The notes under the pieces are model-generated. The model made no database searches. It had not been told where the DNA came from and saw nothing but the letters and a program-made list of their open reading frames with translations. From assembly GCA_016840385.1 (NCBI GenBank), contig JAEOSL010000010.1, positions 1 through 57,507 of the forward strand: a stretch of 57,507 nucleotides of DNA, read 5' to 3'. The DNA is from Candidatus Thorarchaeota archaeon (lineage in GTDB: Archaea; Asgardarchaeota; Thorarchaeia; Thorarchaeales; Thorarchaeaceae). This document shows positions 1 through 7,580 of the stretch, one piece after another. A program made the translations under genes and the position numbers. Every line of letters starts with the position of its first letter. Position 1 is the first letter of the stretch.

Positions 1-231
1 GCCAACAAGCTCGAAGTATTCACCGACTCCTTTCATCACAATAGTTCCAATAGCTCGCTTTGTGCTCATCTTGGAGAGCTTCTCAAATCCCCGAGTCCAG
101 CCAAGGTCAAGGATGTCATCAATAGTTGTCCCAAACCTCTTCAGGATCGACGTACCAATTGATTTGAACCTAGAACCAAGATTAACTAGGTCAGTAAACC
201 TTGTTCCTGCTAGTTGAGTGGCTCCTATCCA
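1..231 (-). other. Open minus-strand fragment running off the window edge
   Basis: The minus strand is open from a TAA at 232-234 to the first base of the window, about 77 codons with protein-like composition (many Gly, Thr, Lys, Ile). No ATG, GTG or TTG follows the stop closely. The first in-frame ATG is at position 69, so either translation starts there and most of the gene lies outside the window, or this is the 5'-truncated end of a decayed gene. I do not recognise the family. Confidence 0.3.
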
Positions 232-335
232 TTACAATACACCAACCCTACTGAGAAACCTATCAGTCAACAGTTATTTCAATATTGCTCTTAATCAACA
301 TTGATTATCTGTAGTGGGGTGCTTATATCCAAGTT

Positions 336-1094
336 ATGCAATCAATGAGTATGGTCCTTGCAAAGAATATCGAGGTCGACCCCAGTTTATCAGACATCAA
401 ATCGGGAAAGGTGAAACGGCCCAAAGAGATTCGGATCTCCACCGAGGTGAGTGGTCTTTTCGGTCCCATGACCAATACTACAGTTTGGAACACTCAGTAT
501 GATCATTCGGATAGGTTATTCCAAGAAGATATCGTATTTCGAGAAGGTTGGCTCATCACTGGAAAGAAGAAGGAACGAGTCATGCCGTGGCACACTGCCA
601 TGTCCCACATCAGGACCATCACAAAGGTGGGTGGTCTGCTCTTCAAGACCAAGAAGTACACCAAACACAGGCTATACGGAAGTCGCCATTCCCATAGTGG
701 TCCGATCTTCGAGGTCATTGCTCAGGAACCAGATGGAAAAGAGAAATGGGTCCTAGTTGGTAGTGAAGAAGATGCAACACTCTGGGATACTCTCACACGG
801 GCACTCCAACAAGTAGAGCTTGGTCCTCCAAAGGTTACGCAATTGCAAGTGAAGATTGCCCGTGACAAGTACTATCCAGACCACAGTCTTGCCAAGACCA
901 TCGACCTAGCTCGTGAGATCAGTCTTCGGTTACGCTTCAACCTGTATCAGGTCATTGAGGACATTGCACAGGGAGATAAACTTAGAGCACGATTCATGTC
1001 CTTTGAGAAGGATGACCTTGACTCTGTGAAAGACATGACTGAAACTGTCTGGAGATCATTCTCCGATGCTAGTGTTCCGAAGGTATGGGACTGA
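336..1094 (+). CDS. Hypothetical protein, possible PH-like fold
   Basis: A 252-residue soluble protein without signal peptide or membrane segment. Residues about 60-150 alternate short hydrophobic strands with basic loops and end in a helix rich in Leu and Trp, which resembles a PH/GRAM-like domain, but this is a guess from pattern only. The C-terminal third is helical and charged. ATGs lie at 336, 345 and 351. A TATA-like cttatat at about 321-327 is so close to the first ATG that a downstream start is possible. It converges on the surface-protein fragment ending at 1111. Function unknown. Confidence 0.6.
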   Translation: MQSMSMVLAKNIEVDPSLSDIKSGKVKRPKEIRISTEVSGLFGPMTNTTVWNTQYDHSDRLFQEDIVFREGWLITGKKKERVMPWHTAMSHIRTITKVGGLLFKTKKYTKHRLYGSRHSHSGPIFEVIAQEPDGKEKWVLVGSEEDATLWDTLTRALQQVELGPPKVTQLQVKIARDKYYPDHSLAKTIDLAREISLRLRFNLYQVIEDIAQGDKLRARFMSFEKDDLDSVKDMTETVWRSFSDASVPKVWD

Positions 1095-1110
1095 TGAGTC
1101 CTCTTCCTCA

Positions 1111-2004
1111 TCATCTCCGTTTCATTACAACGAGCCCCACTACTACAACACTTGCCACTCCAGCTCCTGCTATCAAGTACAGGGTCATTGGCGGCGTATA
1201 GCTTCGAGGTTCAATCACAACGGTGTATGACTTGGAGGGTGAAACCGCCTCATTGCCTAGGTTGTCCCAAGCAAAGACCTTGTACCCAACTATAGTGTCT
1301 GCCGCTTGACCAGGAATCGTTCCATTCCACTGTGTACCTGATTCGCTCATTGTCACGTTGATCCATGTATAACTATCAACGGAATATGAGAGGACAACCT
1401 CAGAGATACCACAGGTGTCAGATATTTCGGCAGAAACTTCAACGGATTCCCCTGCTGATCCAGATGCCTGTGAAAGAATGATATTGGGACCAGATGCAGA
1501 TTGCACTGTCACTGTCACATTATCACTGACACTCATCCTTGATGTAAAATACAAGGTCACACCGATGATGTGCTCACCAACTGAAAGTCCACCAAATTCA
1601 GTCCAGTATGGAGAACCATCCCAAACACCATAGCTTGCTAATTCACCATTGATAAAGGTCTTGTGAGACTCAGGGAGGGTCCCATTAGCATGCCAAGTGA
1701 CCCTAACGCTGTCACCGTGCTCTATGACAATGTCTGCTGGATGGGTGATAGTGGACTCGATAAACACCTGCGGGTAGTGGTCGATTCCACCTTGGTTTCC
1801 GGGAACTGTATATGTTCCCTCCCCATCATAGTCAGACCAATAATTACCTACACTGACCCCATCATCCCAGTAATTTGCAGCAATGACCTCGATTCCTTGC
1901 CAGTCCTCTTGATTGAAACCTATGAAATTAGCATAGAGTGTAGAGTTGTGCCCATCAACTGACTCAACGTAGTATCTGATGATTGATCTGGCACGGCGTT
2001 CTAC
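1111..2004 (-). pseudogene. Truncated NosD/Ig-type surface protein, C-terminal fragment
   Basis: The minus-strand frame is open from 2004 (after a TGA at 2007) to 1111. The N-terminal part contains the NYWDD...GNYWSDYDG...IDHYP pattern typical of right-handed beta-helix (NosD-like) archaeal surface proteins. Ig/fibronectin-like strands follow, then a C-terminal membrane helix (about 24 residues) ending KRR, a usual archaeal surface anchor. The only conventional start is a GTG at 1767, inside the domain and without a signal peptide. The frame breaks exactly where the 85-bp repeat (1986-2070) begins. I read this as the C-terminal stump of a larger exported protein, not an intact gene. Confidence 0.6.
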
Positions 2005-2070
2005 TCACGATTCTATTGAGAGTATGTTCGCGCTGAGTGGCTTAACCTTCTATCTCGGAAAGAGCGAGCT
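1986..2070 (+). repeat. 85-bp conserved element, copy 1
   Basis: Matches 5495-5579 at roughly 71 of 85 positions without gaps. It begins ATCTGGCACGGCG and ends in a short hairpin, CTCG-GAAAGAG-CGAG. The loop of that hairpin differs fully from copy 2 while both sides still pair. It ends 18 bp before the GTG of the metallopeptidase-like gene at 2089. It could be a leader or operator, a small structured RNA, or a mobile-element end. Confidence 0.7.
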
Positions 2071-2088
2071 GGGCGGAGATAAGGACTT

Positions 2089-2658
2089 GTGGTGATGTTA
2101 GCAGATATGAAGAAAAAAGAGATAGAGATGGGTGATAACCTCAAGTTTCTTGCATCAATGTATGGACTGGAAGAAAGGGGGATCAAGGTTCAGGTCAGAA
2201 ACCGCAACTCAATGGAAAAGTCCAGAGTGTTTACCCTTGGAAAATATAAACCGTTTAGGAATAAAATATTGGTTCTAGAGGAACTCAAACCCTATTGGTT
2301 CATTCTACTTACAACTATTGTTCATGAGTATCGTCATTATCAACAGAGAAAACAGATGTTTTTTTCCTTGGGAACGTTACTAGTACTTTGCATAATATCA
2401 TTAGCATTTGAGTCCTCAATATATTGGTATATCATCCCAGTTATCTGTGTGGTATTAATGATTCTAGCACAGCAATACTTTGAATGGGACGCCAAAAGAT
2501 GTGTTACAAGATATCTTGACGTTGAGATTCTTTTTCAGGACGCTCTTGAAAAATTATTACTAGTTCAGGGGCTGGAAAACAGTAACAAAGCTACCCGATA
2601 CTATTTCAAAAAAATACACAGATTGATCAAAACAGCATACCCATCACTTACAATATGA
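2089..2658 (+). CDS. Minimal HtpX/M48-like membrane metallopeptidase
   Basis: A 189-residue protein with the zinc motif HEYRH at residues 79-83, directly followed by two membrane helices (about 91-108 and 112-128), then EWDAKR with Glu132. In M48/HtpX peptidases HExxH, a helical hairpin and a third ligand in ExxAD follow in the same order, so both zinc-binding parts would lie on the same membrane face. HtpX is about 290 residues with two extra N-terminal helices; this protein lacks them and has a short soluble N-terminus. Start choices are GTG 2089, ATG 2095 and ATG 2107. It follows repeat copy 1 directly. Substrate unknown; family assignment rests on motif order. Confidence 0.6.
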   Translation: MVMLADMKKKEIEMGDNLKFLASMYGLEERGIKVQVRNRNSMEKSRVFTLGKYKPFRNKILVLEELKPYWFILLTTIVHEYRHYQQRKQMFFSLGTLLVLCIISLAFESSIYWYIIPVICVVLMILAQQYFEWDAKRCVTRYLDVEILFQDALEKLLLVQGLENSNKATRYYFKKIHRLIKTAYPSLTI

Positions 2659-2834
2659 TTTCTTCAAGGTCCATTAACTGTTCAAGAACTACGTAAGTCG
2701 CCATAACATCATCCTTGTTGTATTGCAGTAGTCACTCCCAATTAGCTTCATCTCCTGTTTCAAGATTTTCCATATTGGTGAGATGAAAGCACTTTCTACA
2801 GTTCAATTTCCGGTCATTTATACTTGGTACAAGT

Positions 2835-3536
2835 CTACTCTGAAAGTCTACTAATTATCGGATTAGCCGCATAAAGCGCACCCAACAAAACCAGGGATCC
2901 AAGAATAGCCCCAAATAGAACAATAAACGAGGGAGTCGCCATGTATACAATAACTGTGAGAATGCCATATGTGACGATGAATGCTGATAGAAGATTGTAC
3001 TCACTCTTTTTTCCAGTGGTTGTCTGACTTGAATAGGTTCTACCACTAGGAAAATTCCATCGTACTCCTGATTTTGTGAAGCTGTCTTCAACCAAATGCA
3101 TTAGAAAACCAAATGGTAATCCAATCCATACATACCAAACCCAAATAGTCGTTTCTAAGGGAAGAAGCAGTACATATGTTGAATGTAGAAATATGATAGC
3201 TATCGGGATCGCAAAGAAAATCGTTGCGAGAAAACAACCAATAAATGAGTGTAAATATCCGCGGTGTTTCTCTCGATATGCGTCAGAACGAGTTCTCAAA
3301 ATCCACGTCATTGGTTTATAGAATATGTATTTTCCAAAAAGACCGATTGGCCTCCAATATCCATGCATCACCTTGGCATCCGAAGCATCTACATCGGGTA
3401 GTAAGCAACCCAGTAATACGCCTCCAAGGAGATACCCCATCACGTTGGTCATTGTATCTGGTGCCATATTAAACAGAGCCATGATAGTAGGCAGACTAAT
3501 CATGAATGAAGCTGTCAGATGGGATTCCCCTCTCAT
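2835..3536 (-). CDS. YdjM/DUF457-type membrane-bound metal-dependent hydrolase
   Basis: A 233-residue integral membrane protein with the conserved polar residues of the YdjM (LexA-binding, membrane-bound hydrolase) family. These are an N-terminal TASF-type helix, LLPDVDASDAK near residue 47, EKHRGYLHS near residue 90, and HLVEDSFTKSGVRW near residue 147. The His/Asp sets sit at the membrane face and are thought to bind metal. In bacteria the family is tied to DNA-damage response and phospholipase-like activity, but no archaeal role is established. It stands alone, facing the 3895 gene divergently. Confidence 0.8.
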   Translation of the reverse strand: MRGESHLTASFMISLPTIMALFNMAPDTMTNVMGYLLGGVLLGCLLPDVDASDAKVMHGYWRPIGLFGKYIFYKPMTWILRTRSDAYREKHRGYLHSFIGCFLATIFFAIPIAIIFLHSTYVLLLPLETTIWVWYVWIGLPFGFLMHLVEDSFTKSGVRWNFPSGRTYSSQTTTGKKSEYNLLSAFIVTYGILTVIVYMATPSFIVLFGAILGSLVLLGALYAANPIISRLSE

Positions 3537-3894
3537 AATGGATTCCGTGAATCAATCATTCAGATAAATCCACTGACTCACTCCACCACACCAATGACAC
3601 CCTCTTGGCTCTCATGAAGACTCAGAACTACCCTCCATTTGCCATCCAAGTCTATTCTGTTGTTTCTACTCTCCGCATGAAGCACCCGTAGTATCCTCTA
3701 CAGAGCGAGCAGGAGAACATACATGGATCAAGAACATGATTGTCACCTACCTCATGAGGTGGGTAGGCCAGCACGAAATGGTGATTTCAACATGAGAAGA
3801 ACTCATGCGCCCTTCTTTTCACTTATCATTTACCCATCCAATCACATAGTTCAAATGGTTTCATCTCCACGTTCTCTCAACAATTAGTGTTAGG
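3537..3894. other. 358-bp gap with one palindrome
   Basis: Non-coding gap between divergent genes. It contains an inverted repeat at 3746-3767 built round the perfect palindrome acctcatgaggt (3749-3760), with flanking cctacc/gggtagg. This could be an operator or small hairpin. No other feature is visible. Confidence 0.35.
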
Positions 3895-5136
3895 TTGAAA
3901 GATTTGGCTAATAAAGAAGAGAAAGATAGCGTGACTCTCTACCCTCAGATCATTTTCGGGATATATTTGTGTCAGGAGTTCTCAGATAGCCTACAGAGTT
4001 CAGGTTATGATGATACGGGTGGGACCATTCATAGTAGAAACTTGGGTAGATATTCAATTGCATCTCAAGACTGGCCAGCCCGATTAGGAAGTCCCGAGGT
4101 GTTGCAGTATAAAGAGAAGAAGATTATACTTACATATCATCACCCAAAGAACCCAGACCCAATTACTGTTAGTAGTAGGGATGACCTTGCTACATTTCTC
4201 AGTAATATAATTCAGATGGAGAAAGATTTACTTGCTCGTAGAGATTCCTATAATCCAGAAAGCATAGGACTCCCTCTAGATGCTCATCTACACTCCTGTT
4301 ATTTCGTATTTTCGACTGAAGATATTAATTTGTACAAGTCGAAATTAGTGGAGTTAGGTGCTCCTCGAATAGAAAGTGTGGGGCAATACTACATCACAAA
4401 AGGATTCCATAGAACTCTTCTTTCTGACGTAAATGGTAAGAATAAAGCCATCCTCTTCATTAATCACAAGGATTACGAAAAAGAGTTTCCTTCTGATTCC
4501 GAACGGAAATTAAGCCCAAAATTCTCACCCATTGTAAACTCTATTCTTATCAGATTGTACAATGATGCCTTTGTTGACCTTATATTCCCTATACTCCTTA
4601 GTTCGTCACAATTGCTAGATTCTATTAGGACTGAGATTCCAAATGAGGAACTAAAAAGACAGACTAGATATGACAAGCTCACAAGGATATATGATATGAC
4701 TCATGCTTTAAGGCGGATTCAAATTCAAACAAGAAGAGTTCCGCGAATTGTAGAGGATGTTGATAAATTGAATGAGGAATCGGATAGAAGTCTATCTGAA
4801 TTCCAACATCGTGGTTTACCTCTTCACTCTTTGAAAAGCTTCTCAGAGTCATTCGAGGAAAACTTGGATTCATTTGAAACCTATATACAATCGAAATTGG
4901 ATATAGAAGGTGCTCTATTACAATATTCAACAGGACAGACATTCAACAAGCTATCGATATTCATAGGGATTTTGGTAATTTTTGAGGTTTGGGCCGCAAT
5001 CAACACTTGGTTGCTCAGTTTAGATTTCTTTGTGGAAAATCCTAGCTATATTCTAATCGGTACAGGTTTTTGGGGAGTATTAGTTATCACTCTTCTATGC
5101 TCAATCCTGTTCATTATCAAGAGATACCAAGCATAG
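3895..5136 (+). CDS. Membrane protein with large soluble domain and C-terminal helical hairpin
   Basis: A 413-residue protein starting at TTG 3895. Residues 1-240 are soluble. Residues about 240-350 are charged and helical (coiled-coil-like), leading to two C-terminal membrane helices (about 350-372 and 385-408) and a short basic tail. The layout resembles CorA-like channels, but no GMN signature is present, so ion transport is not supported. The gene lies in the accessory region next to the LRR-HEPN protein and could belong to a stress or defence locus. Family not recognised. Confidence 0.6.
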   Translation: MKDLANKEEKDSVTLYPQIIFGIYLCQEFSDSLQSSGYDDTGGTIHSRNLGRYSIASQDWPARLGSPEVLQYKEKKIILTYHHPKNPDPITVSSRDDLATFLSNIIQMEKDLLARRDSYNPESIGLPLDAHLHSCYFVFSTEDINLYKSKLVELGAPRIESVGQYYITKGFHRTLLSDVNGKNKAILFINHKDYEKEFPSDSERKLSPKFSPIVNSILIRLYNDAFVDLIFPILLSSSQLLDSIRTEIPNEELKRQTRYDKLTRIYDMTHALRRIQIQTRRVPRIVEDVDKLNEESDRSLSEFQHRGLPLHSLKSFSESFEENLDSFETYIQSKLDIEGALLQYSTGQTFNKLSIFIGILVIFEVWAAINTWLLSLDFFVENPSYILIGTGFWGVLVITLLCSILFIIKRYQA

Positions 5137-5141
5137 TGGAT

Positions 5142-5393
5142 TCACCCTGATTTGACATCCTTTGAGATTTGTATTTTCTGGGCAAACTCGTCCAAGGTTG
5201 TCTGTTGATCCCTTGTCAGACATTGCACAGGACACTGCCGACACCCCACCCAACAGGCTGGTTGGTCATGCATCACCAAGACTGATATAGTGGATATATC
5301 AGAGCAATTCTTGAGGGATTTGTTCAATGACTGACACATTGAAGTACAAAATTGCATTATCAGACCCGAAACATGCTCTTCTTGTGAAGACAA
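5142..5393 (-). CDS. Doubtful small Cys-rich ORF
   Basis: An 83-codon minus-strand frame with eight Cys, including a C-x3-C-x2-C-x3-C cluster, and a plausible charged C-terminal helix. The longest start is TTG, with an inner ATG at 5357; neither has a clear ribosome site. It overlaps the 45-codon plus-strand ORF at 5327 head-on, so at most one is likely real. Kept only because the Cys spacing resembles a metal-binding knuckle. Confidence 0.22.
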   Translation of the reverse strand: MSSQEEHVSGLIMQFCTSMCQSLNKSLKNCSDISTISVLVMHDQPACWVGCRQCPVQCLTRDQQTTLDEFAQKIQISKDVKSG

Positions 5394-5464
5394 CAGTTGA
5401 GAATGTGTTGACCTCTCTAGTCAGAAAGAAACAGATCAGTAACTGGGATGTACGTGAGGAGTAA
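5327..5464 (+). CDS. Possible 45-residue small protein
   Basis: A plus-strand frame from ATG 5327 to TAA 5462-5464. A gaggg ribosome-site-like string lies at 5313-5317, and a TATA-like ggatatatc lies about 30 bp further up. The product is soluble, charged and helical (starts MTDTLKYKI, ends WDVREE). It sits just before repeat copy 2 (5495-5579). Too short for a family call, and it may be a remnant of a longer gene. Confidence 0.35.
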   Translation: MTDTLKYKIALSDPKHALLVKTTVENVLTSLVRKKQISNWDVREE

Positions 5465-5494
5465 CTGCATCACCAATGTAGATTCTGCTGTTGT

Positions 5495-5579
5495 ATCTGG
5501 CACGGCGTTCTACCTACGATTCTTCTGAGAGTATGTACGCGCTGAGAGGGATAATCTTCTATCTCGGTGTGTCCGAGCT
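5495..5579 (+). repeat. 85-bp conserved element, copy 2
   Basis: Second copy of the element at 1986-2070, in the same orientation. Here the terminal hairpin is a perfect CTCGG-TGTGT-CCGAG. It ends 24 bp before the GTG at 5604 that opens the LRR-protein locus, so both copies sit at a similar distance before an accessory gene. Confidence 0.7.
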
Positions 5580-5603
5580 AACCACATTTTTTATTGATGC
5601 AGA

Positions 5604-5849
5604 GTGATAGAAGACAATGGTGATGTGATGAATCCGACTGAGGATGGACTATCACTCGACAATACACAGAAGGAACATGTAATCAAGCTCTTCAATCTTG
5701 GGTGGAATTTAGGAGATATCAGAACTGAGGTCTACTCACACATCTACAATAGTGAACCAACTATAACGTTCAGAAAATATCGCTCCCGTACATTGCGCCT
5801 TAAGGACAAGGAGAAACAGAATACCATTTCTTTCTTTGGAAAGCAATGA
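5604..5849 (+). CDS. Small helical protein overlapping the LRR gene, possibly its N-terminal part
   Basis: An 81-residue ORF from GTG 5604. Residues about 20-60 look like a helix-turn-helix. Its stop (5847-5849) overlaps the LRR-protein start by 14 bp in a different frame. The LRR frame stays open upstream to about 5767 and already encodes LRR-like residues before its TTG start. The two frames may therefore be one gene joined by a +1 frameshift or a single-base indel near the T-rich run at 5827-5837. If separate, the overlap implies translational coupling. Confidence 0.5.
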   Translation: MIEDNGDVMNPTEDGLSLDNTQKEHVIKLFNLGWNLGDIRTEVYSHIYNSEPTITFRKYRSRTLRLKDKEKQNTISFFGKQ

Positions 5850-7368
5850 AATTAGTGAGATAGGTTTCTCTTTTCTCAGAGAATGTCATCAAATAGAGGA
5901 GATTCGTTTGAATAATAATAGCTTGTCCACTGTTGACTTATCTGCCTTTTCTGATCATCAGAACGTCCGTCTATTAGATTTAAGCTTGAACAAAATCAAG
6001 GAGATTGACCTCTCTCCATTAAGCAACTTGCCATCCTTGGAACGAATCAAGCTGTGTGATAATGAACTAAAGGAAGTGGATTTGACTCCATTGAAAGGCA
6101 ACTCTCGTTTGCTAAGAATCGATTTAGCACACAATAAGCTCCGATCTGTGGATCTTACTCCCTTAGCACATTTACCCGCACTTAGAGAACTTTGGTTATA
6201 TCTAAACGAGATACAATCCATCGATTTACTTCCACTTGGACAAATTGAAAGCTTGCAAGAATTACGTCTAGAAAGGAATCGACTTTTGTCCATAAATCTT
6301 GACCCATTAATAAGATGTCGACACTTGAAGGATCTTCAATTGAGTAATAACCTCATTCAAGAGGCCGATATCTCATCACTTTTTTCCTGTCAGAGATTAA
6401 AGACATTCGAAATTGATCACAATGTTACATTAATTGCTTCTTCAAATCTAAGAGAGCATCACACCATACCCAACGGAGTCAAATCCGTATTAGATCGAGT
6501 GGAATGGACACCTATCAAAAAGGAAGAATCTATTCCCATAGAAGTAAAGACCACTGAATTTGGAATGGAAAAATGGAGTGGATTTTGGAAAGACGTTTTG
6601 AAATGCATTAAAAAAGAAGCGAAAGAAATTGGACTTCCTGTAGAATCACAGGAACTATCTGAAGAGCAGTATATACAGTTTGTTCGCTTACAGGCAAAGT
6701 GCTACTACGGGAAAATGAGTAAAGTCGGAGATAAAAGGTTCGACGAAATGATTAACGAACTACTCAAACCTATTATGATTGAAAGAAAAAAACTGGATGA
6801 GAAGCTATTTCGATACTACTCGAAATTTGGTGATCCACGTAAGCTTGTTGAAGCTGAGAGTTTCGTAAAGAAAGTAAATGCAGCAATATGGGCTGAAATA
6901 GAGCTTTCGATTGATTCTGAAGATGCAAGAATGATGGGACGCTTATGGATTATCTCATTCATTAATGAGCTAACTTTTACATCACTTCTAGAATCAATTC
7001 GTCCCTTATTGGATATAGTGGGTCTTGCAAACATTGCCCTTAAACTAGACCTCAATTGGGCAGCATCACTAATAGCACTTGTTTTGGAAGAAGCGATGGT
7101 TAAAGATAGACTAAGGGCAATGGGAATAGAACCCAGAAGAAAAGACAGTTACCACAAGCTTACAGAAAAGTTAGTTGAAAAATATAAAGAACAGGGGGTT
7201 CGTCCCATAACAGAGCTTCTACTTAGTGATGGATATCGTAATATTAGACATGAAGTTGTACATGATCCTATAAAATGGAATCCTAGCGAGGACGATACTT
7301 CAGAAATTATTCGCCATGCCGTAAGTCTTGCACGATTCCTATATCCCGATTCATTCAAAGATGAATAA
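5836..7368 (+). CDS. Leucine-rich-repeat protein with C-terminal HEPN-like domain
   Basis: A 510-residue protein. Residues 1-190 hold about eight 23-residue repeats of the L-x-L-x-x-N-x-I/L-x-x-DL-x-P-L type, an SDS22-like horseshoe. The rest is all-helical and ends in a segment with YRNIRHEVVHDP. This gives an R-X4-H motif (Arg471, His476) followed by a helix, as in HEPN ribonucleases used in toxin-antitoxin and abortive-infection systems. I infer LRR sensing coupled to RNA cleavage, but nuclease activity is not shown by sequence alone. The TTG start lies inside what looks like the first repeat (see 5604). Preceded by repeat copy 2. Confidence 0.7.
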   Translation: MESNEISEIGFSFLRECHQIEEIRLNNNSLSTVDLSAFSDHQNVRLLDLSLNKIKEIDLSPLSNLPSLERIKLCDNELKEVDLTPLKGNSRLLRIDLAHNKLRSVDLTPLAHLPALRELWLYLNEIQSIDLLPLGQIESLQELRLERNRLLSINLDPLIRCRHLKDLQLSNNLIQEADISSLFSCQRLKTFEIDHNVTLIASSNLREHHTIPNGVKSVLDRVEWTPIKKEESIPIEVKTTEFGMEKWSGFWKDVLKCIKKEAKEIGLPVESQELSEEQYIQFVRLQAKCYYGKMSKVGDKRFDEMINELLKPIMIERKKLDEKLFRYYSKFGDPRKLVEAESFVKKVNAAIWAEIELSIDSEDARMMGRLWIISFINELTFTSLLESIRPLLDIVGLANIALKLDLNWAASLIALVLEEAMVKDRLRAMGIEPRRKDSYHKLTEKLVEKYKEQGVRPITELLLSDGYRNIRHEVVHDPIKWNPSEDDTSEIIRHAVSLARFLYPDSFKDE

Positions 7369-7580
7369 AATTCTCATAGAGCACAACCCACCGTTATGAT
7401 TCTTATAATTCCTAACTTCGTCGCTGAATATCTCTAATCATTTTCGTGAACAAAGAAGTTCCACAGCGAGGTTCAATGTGAAGATTGCATACTTTCCTTT
7501 AATGAGGATGGATCAAATGATGCCGTTCATTATTCGCTCTGCTTCCTAGTAAATCCCTTACTTTGAAATTGGCAAGAATT

